Assembly (NCBI GenBank): GCA_027578815.1
Contig: JANBTH010000199.1
Coordinates: 1-27,439, forward strand
Length of the DNA stretch: 27,439 nucleotides
Direction of reading: 5' to 3'
DNA from: Coemansia sp. RSA 1804
Taxonomy: Eukaryota > Kickxellomycota > Kickxellomycetes > Kickxellales > Kickxellaceae
A program made the translations under genes and the position numbers. This document shows, in pieces, positions 8,441 to 17,211 of the stretch (positions within the stretch are counted from its first letter, which is position 1; each line of letters opens with the position of its first letter). Under the pieces are notes generated by a model that made no database searches, was not told the DNA's origin, and saw only the letters and a program-made list of their open reading frames with translations.

Positions 8441-8998
8441 ATGTTTTCTCTGTCGGCCTTTCGTAGCCTACGCGCTGGTGCGACATCAGCCATGAGTATG
8501 TGGACGCCAAAGACATTTACTGTTGCCGCCAAGGTTTCTTCCACAACAGCCACAACATTGGTAAAGCAGATCAATCAACAGAACACTTTAGCCTTGAGAA
8601 TCGGCATCACGCAATATGCAGGAATGGCGACATTGAACCAAGTTATGCGCGGAATCCGGAAGAGGTTCAAGCGAAAATCGAAAGCACCTAGTTTGGACCA
8701 ATGTCCACAGCGCAAAGGCGTCTGCATTAAGGTGTACACCACGAAACCAAAGAAGCCAAATTCCGCAGTGCGTAAGGTTGCGCGTGTTCGTCTCTCTAAC
8801 GGGAAGTCGGTTATTGCTTACATTCCTGGCGAAGGCCACAACCTCCAAGAGCACAGTGTTGTCTTGGTTCGAGGTGGACGAGTGCCCGATCTACCAGGTG
8901 TTCTTTACCATATTGTGCGCGGCGCACTGGATCTGCAGGGCGTTCAAGGCCGCATGTCTTCACGCAGCAAATATGGCACCCCAAAGCCTAAGAAGTAG
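8441..8998 (+). CDS. MRPS12: Mitochondrial small-subunit ribosomal protein uS12m
   Basis: The 185-residue product is a mitochondrial uS12. A Ser/Thr/Arg-rich N-terminal extension of ~60 residues with no acids fits a mitochondrial presequence. From MATLNQVMRGIRK onward it follows bacterial S12: CPQRKGVCIKVYTTKPKKPNSAVRKVARVRLSNG, the IPGEGHNLQEH loop at the decoding centre, and GGRVPDLPGVLYHIVRG. It ends in a basic KYGTPKPKK tail. The start is ATG 8441. The frame extends to 8411 only through GTG. The gene converges on NDUFB2 with 217 bases between stop codons. Confidence 0.96.
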   Translation: MFSLSAFRSLRAGATSAMSMWTPKTFTVAAKVSSTTATTLVKQINQQNTLALRIGITQYAGMATLNQVMRGIRKRFKRKSKAPSLDQCPQRKGVCIKVYTTKPKKPNSAVRKVARVRLSNGKSVIAYIPGEGHNLQEHSVVLVRGGRVPDLPGVLYHIVRGALDLQGVQGRMSSRSKYGTPKPKK

Positions 8999-9215
8999 AC
9001 GTTGTTTTATTGCCTTGGTAGTATAGGAATTGATGTGCACGATTATATATTTATATTGGTAACGAAGTCCCAGCTGGTATGTTAGGGACAAACATTTCTT
9101 TTTACACCAATCTTATTATGAAAAAAGCCGTCTACAATGCTGCTGTAAGCAGAGGAAATAATATAGCGGAAAGATAAAGACGTGGTTAACTAACGGATGT
9201 CAGCTTTGCTGTCAT

Positions 9216-9549
9216 CTAGTGCTCATCGCTATGGCCGTGGCCGCCGTGGTCGCCATGATCCCAAGGATGACGAAGTCCCTATTAACGAAGAAAGAAAAAT
9301 CTCAACAAAAACGAAAGACAAGGTTAAGCGACAATTTCAATATATCTACTCTGAAAAGACTTGCGGAAAACGAATAAATCCTTCACATAGATCTAGGAGC
9401 TGTCCTTTACTTACAAATGCAACTGGCCCATCTTCCTTTATACGGTACATCATCCAAAACCACATGCTTGCACCAAGAGTTTTAGAAAGAATGCGATACC
9501 TCAATGCAGGCTTGGGTGGGATGAATCCACCAAACGGCTTTGGAGGCAT
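9216..9549 (-). CDS. NDUFB2: Complex I accessory subunit NDUFB2 (two exons)
   Basis: Exon 1 is 9415-9549 and exon 2 is 9216-9278. The 136-base intron 9279-9414 begins GTAAGT and ends TTAATAG. The joined product has 65 residues. A Pro-rich start (MPPKPFGGFIPPKP) leads to a single membrane segment, GASMWFWMMYRIKEDGPVAF, then GLRHPWDHGDHGGHGHSDEH. The MWFW..YR..DGPV and RHPWD motifs and the His-rich tail closely resemble plant NDUFB2. It belongs to the membrane arm of NADH:ubiquinone oxidoreductase in the inner mitochondrial membrane. A longer plus-strand frame across the same bases is a shadow. TLC gene 1 lies upstream on the same strand. Confidence 0.88.
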
Positions 9550-9882
9550 TCTGAGTGTAGTATGTTACTGTAGCTCGTGCTGTAAGAATACAAAATAAAC
9601 AACTTGAACAAGCAAAGATCAAATAGATTCGGTTTAGGTTCATTCAGATGCAATTAACAAAAAAAGAAGAGAAAAACATTGCTATCTCACTGCCTTTCTT
9701 GCTTTTTTGTTTCTATCTCTCCAACCGAGCCTTCTTGATCGCTAATCAAAAATTAGATTTCACTAGTAATAATGTATAATAAATTGCGATAATGGGGGTA
9801 ACAGAAGCAGCATTGCTCATAAACGCCTTTAAGGGAGAAATAAGGGTAGGACGGCTTGTGGTGTTAACTAGCGAGAACATTG
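9550..9882. other. NDUFB2 upstream region and TLC gene 1 3' region
   Basis: This 333-base AT-rich stretch lies between two minus-strand genes. No open frame or RNA was recognised. TTTATT at 9778-9783 (AATAAA on the minus strand) could serve as a poly(A) signal for the TLC gene. Confidence 0.4.
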
Positions 9883-10731
9883 CTATTCAACCTTGGTAGA
9901 GTCATGGCTGTCTGTCTCGTTTACGGCGCGAATGAGATCTGCATCTAGGGCGTTTTTCTTTGCTGTCATGATGATGATGCCAAACCAGTAATAGCTAAGA
10001 GAGAGAAGAGTTATATCCGCCACTCTAACAAACCATGCAACAAATGGGTTAATAGGAATGGTCGAGTTGGCAAGTTCCTTCCAAACATTAACTGAAAGAG
10101 CAGTACCATAGATGATGCGTCCAAAGAAAAAACTTGAGACAAGGGCCATCCCATTGATATAGTACAAGATGAAATCCTGGAGCTTTAGGTCTTCAAGTGC
10201 AAGATGCACATTTAGAAACAGCGTGCTAATCTCAAACATCATAAAACACGCACCATAGTATTGCAATAGTGGTGAAAATGAAAGAAGATAGACGCTAAAT
10301 GACATAACGCCATGCACCATAAAGCGCCAGTCATTGATGTCAATGTTTTGATATGTGTTTATGATATCCCACAGAAAATAGCCAACAGTCACTGCGTAAG
10401 TTGATTCGGCAAACTGGTCGGTTCCATGCAAGGGGTTGTTTCTCAAATTTGTGTTGGCAATGACAACAAGTGAACGAGTTATTGTGTATATGGCATGGTA
10501 GGTCGACGCCTTGCGCACACACCACTTGTATCTTTCAACCTTATTCATGCGCTTCCACATGGAAGCAAAGACCAATGGCGTTATAAAGCCTGAAATGCGA
10601 AAAGCCAGCTCGAATAGCGCCGTGTGAACAAGCACGCGTGGCCAGTGTGCAGCTAGGCGGGGCAATCCAACAGCACTAAACAGCCCCACCGAAACCTGGT
10701 TATTGGTAAGTACATCAACTAAAGAGTCCAT
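9883..10731 (-). CDS. TLC-domain membrane protein, intronless copy
   Basis: The 282-residue polytopic protein resembles the TRAM-LAG1-CLN8 (TLC) family, TLCD4/TMEM56-like branch, probably in the ER or another endomembrane. Hydrophobic segments fall near residues 30-55, 75-95, 120-140, 150-175, 205-230 and 240-265. TLC-like features are GYFLWDIINTY after the second segment and LLSFSPLLQYYGACFMMFEISTLFLN, with conserved aromatic and acidic residues. TLC proteins act in ceramide synthesis, lipid sensing or membrane fluidity. The Lag1 HH motif of ceramide synthases is absent, so synthase activity is unlikely. It is a clear paralogue of the next gene (start similar: GLPRLAAHWP against GLPKLAGYWP), but has no introns. 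ATG is at 10729-10731. Confidence 0.82.
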   Translation of the reverse strand: MDSLVDVLTNNQVSVGLFSAVGLPRLAAHWPRVLVHTALFELAFRISGFITPLVFASMWKRMNKVERYKWCVRKASTYHAIYTITRSLVVIANTNLRNNPLHGTDQFAESTYAVTVGYFLWDIINTYQNIDINDWRFMVHGVMSFSVYLLSFSPLLQYYGACFMMFEISTLFLNVHLALEDLKLQDFILYYINGMALVSSFFFGRIIYGTALSVNVWKELANSTIPINPFVAWFVRVADITLLSLSYYWFGIIIMTAKKNALDADLIRAVNETDSHDSTKVE

Positions 10732-11512
10732 ATTAAGTCACAACCGCAACAATGGCACACGTCTGGTTTGAATAGTATATCTTTATGGAAATGGAAAATA
10801 AAAAAAAGCTGCTACAACAAATTGATTACTAAGAATATTTCCAAATGTAACTTTTGTCGGCAAAAGAAAGATTTAGATTCATACAGACCTTATTCAAGGA
10901 GAAAGCTTACATTGGTAGGCAACAGAGTGAAAGTGTAGAATCATTTTACTGACGGAATTAGATGGCAGTTTATATTTATCTTTCTGATATTCAAATAGTA
11001 TGCATTTGAGTAGTGGAGTATTAATGAATGCAGTAAATAGCATGATGGGTTTGATACTGCCACACCCTAGCTTTACTTTTTTTTTTTTTTTTTTTTAAAA
11101 AAAACGGCTCTTTCTTTGGTATACAAGAGTTTGTATCTGTAAAAAATTGCTGGTGTTATTGCATATTAAATAATAGTGACCTTGCATTCAAACCCAGTAA
11201 CCAGCATTATTTGAGAATCTATAATCTTATCTACCTCTAGCAAGTTCAGAACATATCAATTATAATAAAACATGACATAACGCATGCCGTAACAGTTGCT
11301 ACTTTGATTGATGCAGCCAGGTGGTGTAGCGGGTGTACTTTTTTTTTATTAAAAATCCTACTAATCGCGCATATATCCATATTTTATTAAAAATCATGAT
11401 ACGCTCGTATTCTTCACATAAAAGACAAATTGCATATATCTAGGTAAAATATAATGTGGCAATATCCTTTTACTTGATTGGCAACCAAGAGAAACGAAAT
11501 GACAGCACCTTG
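10732..11512. other. AT-rich spacer between the tandem TLC genes
   Basis: No gene was found in these 781 bases. They contain a T20A8 tract (11077-11104), which can fold on itself. TTTATTAAAAATC occurs twice (11345-11357 and 11383-11395). The stretch must hold the promoter of TLC gene 1 and the 3' end of TLC gene 2. Confidence 0.5.
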
Positions 11513-12627
11513 CTAGTCGTTCTTGGTCTTTGACAGCTTGAAGCGTTTCTTTACTGCGCGGATCATTAAATAGAACCAGTAGTAGCTAAGAACCAAAATC
11601 GAATGGTTTGCTATGCGATAAAAGTAATAGAGCGCGGCGGGTGTTCTGGTGCCCTTGGCCTTGAGGTCCTCAAACATATGATAGGACATGTACGTGCCAA
11701 GTATAATGCGTACGGTTAAATACAAAAACAAAAGAATCGATGCATTGTACAGCTGAAGACGGCTTCCGGTCAGTCCAAGCTTATCCATCCACCAATTTAT
11801 GTTGAGGAAGATTGTGCTGGCTTCAAACATGATAAAAGATGCGCCGTAGTATTGAAGCGAAGGTCTCTAAGTAAGCAAATATGTAGGTGTGCACATACAT
11901 ATTCCAGGACACATTAGTACAAATGACCAGATTAAGATACATCCTATGTTACCAGTCGAAACAGGGGCAAGTTAGTTTGCTGAACACTTACAAATGACAG
12001 GATGTACACGCCAAAGGACGCAATTGCATGGACAATAAATCCCAGCCCTTGTTTCTTGTGGTCGTTGACTGAAATAAATATGTCCCACAAAAAGTACCTA
12101 CACGTTAAGTGAATTGCAGATGTTTGGTTCAATATCTGACAAAGGTTTAGTCACAACAAGCATGTAAAACAGCATCGTTTTAGTGCCTCAAGAACACAAC
12201 CTTTGCACATGATGCCACTATTCACTTGGCTATAGCGCATCGCTACCGGAATAAAAAAGATACTCTACCCGCATACAATGCTATAGACCCACGCAGAGTA
12301 GGAGTCAAAGCCGTAAAGTGTGTCTTTGATCAACTCCTCTTTGAATAGAATTGGCACGGAAAGTATGACAACCAAAACAGCATGTACTTGTGATACAACA
12401 CGCACACCCCAGTCATACTTTTGGCGTGGTGTCAGCACATTGAATTTTTTGCCAAACACCCACGAGGACAGCGTGTTGGACAGCAGACGGATAATATGCG
12501 AGAACACAGCAACGGCCAGGATAGCTGGCCAGTAGCCTGCGAGCTTTGGCAGTCCGATCAGCGCACAGGCGCCCTGTGCGGCAGGAAGGTCAACAAGCTG
12601 CTGATAATAGATTGCTAGCAGAGTCAT
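11513..12627 (-). CDS. TLC-domain membrane protein, three-exon copy
   Basis: Exons are 12269-12627, 11992-12097 and 11513-11866. The introns are 171 bases (GTAGAG...GTGTAG) and 125 bases (GTAAGT...CTTAG, with TACTAAT branch-like sequence). The joins restore CG|YFLWDIF and LSF|RPSLQYYGASFIMFEAS, aligning residue for residue with TLC gene 1. The product has 272 residues and the same hydrophobic segment order: GLPKLAGYWP near the N-terminus, SQVHAVLVVILSVPIL, then the TLC core. The start is ATG 12625-12627; the open frame upstream relies on TTG. Both genes lie head-to-tail and arose by tandem duplication. The function is likely lipid-related membrane biology, with no specific substrate deducible. 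Confidence 0.8.
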
Positions 12628-12843
12628 TCTGCAATCTGTTAAATTTCCACGCGCAAGTTTCTCAGTGTGTCCCCCGTCAAGAAGAAAAGTGAAGATACAG
12701 AACAAAAAGGACAAAGAGTGTATTAAAATTTAAAAATTTAGAAGCGCAACAGACTGCTGTTGTATTGATTTCTGACAACCAAAAGTAGAAGCAATAGAAA
12801 AGAAAGTGGTTCCTCTAAAAGGGCAGTAATTGTATATGGGTAT

Positions 12844-13222
12844 TTAATTAATTGAAAACAAATAAACACAGAAGCGTAAAAAAGGTGGAAATGGTGAAAA
12901 AAAGTTGTGATTGGGACCTAAAGCAGCCATCATTCGCATCTCTTCCACGTTTCCAATGGCTGGTTTTCCTCCTACCACTTGATAAGGGGGTATCCAGTTT
13001 TTCACGGAATCGAGCCGCGGTATTCTGAGATTATAAAAGAAAAAACCATTGCGGTCAGCCGCCTATCATTCCATGGAAAAACGAACGGAGAATATCGTGC
13101 TCCAGTAAAGTGGTGCGATGCCCGCTGTTATAAATTTATTAATTTTACCTGAATAATGTAATGTTCAAAAAAATTATATATACCATGCCGTTCTTGGTCA
13201 GAACCACATCTGCCGCTATCAT
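12844..13222 (-). CDS. Candidate small spliced gene, 84 residues
   Basis: Exon 1 13149-13222 and exon 2 12844-13024 can be joined across a 124-base intron (AG|GTAAAA...AATCTCAG), with GGCTGACC branch-like sequence ~31 bases before the acceptor. Intron size matches the confirmed introns here. Exon 2 reads IPRLDSVKNWIPPYQVVGGK, then PAIGNVEEMRMMAALGPNHN, which looks protein-like. Exon 1 holds a hydrophobic stretch (VYIIFLNITLF). The ATG lies one base after the stop codon of the Ost-alpha-like gene on the same strand. The last ~20 residues are Phe-rich from AT-rich DNA and may be untranslated. A rival donor, ATG|GTATAT, would put exon 2 in another open frame. No family recognised. Confidence 0.33.
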
Positions 13223-13223
13223 C

Positions 13224-14570
13224 TTATCTGTTCATTTGGTAATAATTGGACGGTGGCATTCGGTCATACGCCGTCTCATAGTGCTCGTTGTTTGAGTGGT
13301 ATGCATTGTCGTAGTGGATTACAGCAGGCTGTGGGGTGCTGGCATATTGCATTTGGCGAAGCGGAACAGCCTCGCCCAGCTCTTCGGCTTCGGCTGGATC
13401 AAGCTTGTTGTTGATCTTGTAGTGCACCGCTCCGTTGATATCCATTCTTCCAAAGCGGCGGCTCGTTTCGGTGTCCGGACCTTCGGCGTTGCGGCGGATG
13501 GATGACGAAAAGAGCCACTTTATCAGATACCAGATCTCCAGAACAAAGTCTCCAAAGTTAAGAGAGTCAATAAATGCACGGCGCATAGGTGTTCTTTGGG
13601 TACCTTTCAGGCGCTTGTAATGACTGACAGGGAAGGCCTTGAGGAACAGCGCGGCAAAAAGCACCATTTCTATGCAGATAACAAGCGCCGTTAATCCGTC
13701 CACAACGTTGTCCTTGGTCCAATACTTTGTGCCGCTGATAACGTGAATGTTGTTGCTTCCAAGCCAAGAGATAATAAATCCCTCCCAGAACGTTAGAAAC
13801 ACGATGGCTTTGATGGCAATGAATTTGAGAAAAGGCTTGTGCTCCGCAATGTCCGTCTTGATGACACGATATAGACTAATCAGCGCATACATTGCCACAG
13901 AAATGGATATAAAGTCGACAATTGCCAGCCAGATATGCGCATACTTTGGACGCATGCTGTCTGGGCAATACACGCCGTTGGCATGGGTTATGATTGTCAC
14001 AATTGTTTCAATCGGACTGATTATGACATACTGAAGAATTCCCCACTTGAGAATAACAAATGTGCGTCGGCCAGACGGATTCATCTTGATGCAGCCAAAG
14101 GGGAAGGTCCATTTGAGATCTGTTTTTAAAAGCATGGCTTGTTTTTGTTCGCCCGAAGAGTCGCCAATGTATTGAAGCAAAAGCATGTAGAACGCAGCAA
14201 TGGCAAACGCCTCATAGCAGTCACGAACGGCAGTGTAATAAGGTGCTTCGCGATAGAAACGGTAGCTAAGGAATGATATGATGCTGTAGATTGGGATCAT
14301 GAGTATGATACGCACAATGTGACGCTGTTGACGGGGTTTTGTGTAATTCTTTAGATGCGCTGCGATATGCAGTGCTGAAATAATTGTAGCAGCAAGCGCA
14401 AACACGCCAGAAATAATCCATCCAATCTTGTGTGCGTCAAACTGGTTCCAATTCAGGTTGTCGCTTCCGTGGATTACAGTCCAACAATCGTCGTTTCCGG
14501 TTTCGTATGTGGTGTCGCCATTTCCAGAGCCATCTGACCCGACCCACTCAAGTCTGCGAATAAGCTGCAT
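13224..14570 (-). CDS. Ost-alpha/TMEM184-family seven-helix membrane protein (DUF300)
   Basis: The 448-residue product matches the organic solute transporter alpha/TMEM184 family (Solute_trans_a). About seven membrane segments span residues ~45-330. Signatures are QRHIVRIILMIPIYSIISFLS in the second segment region, VRDCYEAFAIAAFYMLLLQY in the third, and FPFGCIKMNPSGRR in the following loop. The C-terminal ~110 residues are hydrophilic and cytosolic-looking, ending in Tyr/Asn/Pro-rich YYQMNR. Fungal members are vacuolar or plasma-membrane proteins of uncertain transport role. The start is ATG 14568-14570 (MQLIRRLEWVG). The frame continues to 14612 only via TTG, so an upstream coding exon cannot be excluded. 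Confidence 0.85.
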   Translation of the reverse strand: MQLIRRLEWVGSDGSGNGDTTYETGNDDCWTVIHGSDNLNWNQFDAHKIGWIISGVFALAATIISALHIAAHLKNYTKPRQQRHIVRIILMIPIYSIISFLSYRFYREAPYYTAVRDCYEAFAIAAFYMLLLQYIGDSSGEQKQAMLLKTDLKWTFPFGCIKMNPSGRRTFVILKWGILQYVIISPIETIVTIITHANGVYCPDSMRPKYAHIWLAIVDFISISVAMYALISLYRVIKTDIAEHKPFLKFIAIKAIVFLTFWEGFIISWLGSNNIHVISGTKYWTKDNVVDGLTALVICIEMVLFAALFLKAFPVSHYKRLKGTQRTPMRRAFIDSLNFGDFVLEIWYLIKWLFSSSIRRNAEGPDTETSRRFGRMDINGAVHYKINNKLDPAEAEELGEAVPLRQMQYASTPQPAVIHYDNAYHSNNEHYETAYDRMPPSNYYQMNR

Positions 14571-15621
14571 GTATCCGCTACGTGTAGCACCTGTGTGCTT
14601 GTCTGTTACCAAAGAAAAAGGACCAGCAGGACAAGAAATAAACCAAGCTATGCGAGCTAGAGAGCAAAAAAATTACAATAGAGCGCTTGAAAGTACACGT
14701 TTGAAAATTAAAAAAGTGGCAGTAATGAAGCACGATGAGGCAGAAGGAAGAGAGAATACTGAGCAAAGGCAAAGGGCGCGTCACAGGATAGGCTTCACGA
14801 ATATATAATTAATATGCTCTGCTAAACGAGAAAGAATAGTAAAAGATAGAAAGACCGCACAGAATGGACTAAAAAGAAAAGGGAGAAAGATTTCAGACAT
14901 CCATCTTCCATCAGAAGTAAAAAAGATAGGGAAAGTCGGTCAGGAAATCCGAAAGAGACGCTGTGATTTTATATCACATATCTGCAGCTGCACTCTTCAA
15001 ACATCCCCCAACACACAAGAAATCAATGAAAGGTCAGTTGGGCTTGGCGTGCGAAGAAAGACACTTTAAGCAGAAGACGGCTCTTTCTACAACGGGCCAG
15101 GAGCATATTAATCCAGCATTGTGGACTTTCTATCCATTTAAAATTTTTTCGTTTATTGTTCATTCCCTTTTTGTGTTCTTGCCAGACAACTCACACTTGC
15201 AGCATGAAGCATAGCTGCTACTGCTCCTACTTTTCCAAGGTAACAAAATATGCCCCCTTGTTAGGCCAGCACAAGCGAAAGCGAAAGACAATTGTCCTCA
15301 TAAATTGTTTCAAGAAATTTAGGTCGACTCTCTGCGGAATCTATTTTTAGCACTTGCGGGTTTTTTTCTTGCATCCAAAATCATATGTTTGAGATCTGTG
15401 CTGGTTTAAGCGCCAATACGCAAAAAGGCTCTTTTCCGTCCGTAAAGTCCGCATGCTCTTTTCTAAAGATTACCATAGACGACCTCCTTTTGTTTATGCT
15501 ATTGCAGAGAAAGTTTTTGTTATTGACATGGACGAAATCAAAGAATCAAAAACGACCAACTACGGTACCAAAGAGTATACAAAGTGATGTTGGCAGGCCT
15601 TTTTAACCGCCTTAATCAACT
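14571..15621. other. 1-kb gap with one protein-like short plus-strand frame
   Basis: This gap holds the Ost-alpha-like promoter and the RPB12 3' end. The plus frame 15393-15587 is open for 64 codons before TGA 15585-15587. Its ATG at 15453 gives 44 residues (MLFSKDYHRRPPFVYAIAEK...VIDMDEIKESKTTNYGTKEY). A coding upstream exon is possible: ATG 15203 to a GTAACA donor at 15240 would join to an acceptor at 15409-15410. An overlapping frame from ATG 15385 is also open, so this could be chance. The candidate would converge on RPB12 with only 34 bases between stop codons. No RNA gene was recognised. Confidence 0.25.
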
Positions 15622-15867
15622 CTAGCGGGCCTCAAACTGAACCATCTTCTTGGTACGCTGCTTGAATACAATGCGATAGCCGCATTCAAGACAGCGCACT
15701 GGCTCCCTGGGTTTAATGTCGTTGGCTCTCCCGCATTTGCCACAGTCGTATGTCATCTGTCTGTGTTTAGTGATGCCTGGAACCTGGCTCGAAAATGCAT
15801 CCTGACTTGGAAATGGTGCTTGGCTCGTAAATGCCTCCTGGCCGGTAAATGGTGCCTGACTATTCAT
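15622..15867 (-). CDS. RPB12: Shared RNA polymerase I/II/III subunit RPB12 (ABC10-alpha)
   Basis: The 81-residue product matches RPABC4/Rpb12, a zinc-binding subunit common to all three nuclear RNA polymerases. The core is YDCGKCGRANDIKPREPVRC, then LECGYRIVFKQRTKKMVQFEAR. Zinc ligands are Cys42, Cys45, Cys59 and Cys62, and the invariant basic tail ends FEAR. The N-terminal 31 residues are a Gln/Pro/Phe-rich extension built from a 12-residue repeat (SQAPFTGQEAFT, SQAPFPSQDAFS). ATG is at 15865-15867. The gene diverges from BUD20. Confidence 0.94.
   Translation of the reverse strand: MNSQAPFTGQEAFTSQAPFPSQDAFSSQVPGITKHRQMTYDCGKCGRANDIKPREPVRCLECGYRIVFKQRTKKMVQFEAR
15790..15861 (-). repeat. 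Two tandem 36-base coding repeats in RPB12
   Basis: Residues 3-14 and 15-26 of RPB12 are encoded by two imperfect in-frame 36-base units (15826-15861 and 15790-15825), followed by a partial third unit encoding SQVP. The units keep the order Ser-Gln-x-Pro-Phe-x-x-Gln-acid-Ala-Phe. Confidence 0.75.
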
Positions 15868-16217
15868 TTTTCGGGGGTTTTGCCACTAGCAAGAAGCAAT
15901 TAGAATACAAAATAAAAGAGCTGCTTATTTCTAGTCTTTTTTTTTGCTGTTCGAAAGAGAAGCGAACGTCTCGACAGGAATAAAAAACATTGCACCAGCT
16001 TTTTACAGACAAAAACGCATTCACTGATTGCTGATCAGGAGAAAAGTTTGATTGATTTAGGATTAACAGCTGCTTAATGGGAGGGAGTTTTTATTGTCCA
16101 CAAAAAACTTTAACAAGGCAGATGTGCTCTTTCTCCACTCCACATACTATACTGTATATTATTGCCAATTTAATCCTTGAATTTCGCACAGGACGTAGAT
16201 ACAGACAGCAACAGACT
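15868..16217. promoter_or_regulatory. Divergent promoter between RPB12 and BUD20
   Basis: GGGGGTTTTGCCACTAG at 15873-15889 lies in the RPB12 leader and resembles 8298-8314. Part of it (TTTGCCACT) is one base from the reverse complement of the yeast proteasome box GGTGGCAAA. GCACAG at 16187-16192 might be an acceptor of a BUD20 leader intron. No gene or RNA was found. Confidence 0.35.
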
Positions 16218-16673
16218 ATGGCACGTGTTGGACGTAAGCGCATGCATTGCAATAACAAGGAGCTGCACCACAAATACAAGACAAAGCGTCGTATGAAAGA
16301 CCTGGATCAGATACAGGAAGATCTCAGGCCAGAAAACAAAGCGCGACTGCTCAACCAAGAGCTGGAAGAGGATTTGCCGGGACTAGGCCAATTCTATTGT
16401 GTGGAATGCTCCAAGTATTTTGTAGACGAGCAGGCACGACGTGTGCATCGGCGTAGTCGGGAACACAAGAGAAGGCTTCGTGATCTGAAGGATCCAGCAT
16501 ACACACAGAAAGAGGCAGAGGCGGCAGCAGGACTTACAACAGACAGCAGACGTAGTGGTGCTGGGCCACCCATGTCAGTTGGGCCAATGTCACTTCTTTC
16601 TATCAAGCAACAGAACGAACAAAAGGCAGCATTTGTGTCTGCGAACAAGAAAACTAAAATGGAGATTGAGTGA
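16218..16673 (+). CDS. BUD20: Pre-60S shuttling zinc-finger protein BUD20/ZNF593
   Basis: The 151-residue product matches Bud20, a nucleocytoplasmic shuttling factor needed for export of pre-60S ribosomal particles. The basic N-terminus (MARVGRKRMHCNNKELHHKY, then KTKRRMKDLDQI) is the conserved family start. One C2H2 zinc finger has Cys61, Cys64, His77 and His83 (C-x2-C-x12-H-x5-H, in FYCVECSKYFVDEQARRVHR). It is followed by a basic helix HKRRLRDLKDPAYTQKEAE and a low-complexity tail. Length is close to yeast Bud20. ATG 16218 is chosen because the family begins MxRxGRKR. The longer open frame upstream is leader sequence. Confidence 0.94.
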   Translation: MARVGRKRMHCNNKELHHKYKTKRRMKDLDQIQEDLRPENKARLLNQELEEDLPGLGQFYCVECSKYFVDEQARRVHRRSREHKRRLRDLKDPAYTQKEAEAAAGLTTDSRRSGAGPPMSVGPMSLLSIKQQNEQKAAFVSANKKTKMEIE

Positions 16674-16904
16674 CTGTCTAATACGGCTCACTCGTAGTAC
16701 TTGTTATTTTCTTGGGTAAATAAAACAAAGCGTTCCAAGTTATATGCACTCCTCAATTGCGGCTAGGCAAAAGAACGCTAGCGCGTTTGAGAAAAACAAC
16801 TTTTAAGATATATTTCTGCTCCCAGGTTCGAAAGGCAAAAGAAAAAACTACGCCAATACACACGCACTACTACCATGCTGGCCCGTTTTAGAGTAACCAG
16901 AACC

Positions 16905-17211
16905 TCAGATGTTCGACGGGTACATCATGACGCGAACAGCAGAGCCCATGGCGCGCGGAGGAAGGTTGTGGCGGAACTTTGCGCGAACGACACCCGAGTT
17001 TCCATGAGGACGGGTGACGCGGCCCCAGATGCAGCGGAACTTGGAGCCATTCTTGGCGGTGGGCGCACGGTACAAGTAGGCAATGCGCTTGCCAAGGTAG
17101 TAGTTGGTCTCCTCCTTTGAGCTGACGTTCTCGAGTTGGATAAGCGCAGTGTGCTCGTGCTGGTTGCGCTGTCCACGCTTGAAGCCGAGGAAGCGACCCT
17201 TGCTGTAGAGA
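16905..17211 (-). CDS. RPL33: 60S ribosomal protein eL33 (RPL33/RPL35A), last exon
   Basis: This exon encodes all but the first few residues of eL33: LYSKGRFLGFKRGQRNQHEH, ETNYYLGKRIAYLYRAP, then IWGRVTRPHGNSGVVRAKFR and a terminal VRVMMYPSNI. It is preceded by a 3' splice site, ATATTGTAG, at 17212-17220. The split codon needs two bases from an upstream exon, as in yeast RPL33 genes, where an intron follows the first codons. The ATG exon was not resolved. One phase-compatible option is 17334-17344 (MRGH, donor GTGTTT, 122-base intron), but its donor is weak. Another is ATG-GCA-TT before GTGACT at 17457. The gene converges on BUD20. Confidence 0.93.

Noticed and set aside
9197..9598. Plus frame of 133 codons
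   Set aside because: Antisense to the spliced NDUFB2 gene, which has clear family motifs.
15430..15500. U5 snRNA loop-like CTCTTTTCTAAAGATT
   Set aside because: Lacks the invariant GCCUUUUAC loop and the pairing strand upstream.
16801..16850. GGTTCGAAA resembling a tRNA T-loop
   Set aside because: No acceptor, D or anticodon stem can be built around it.
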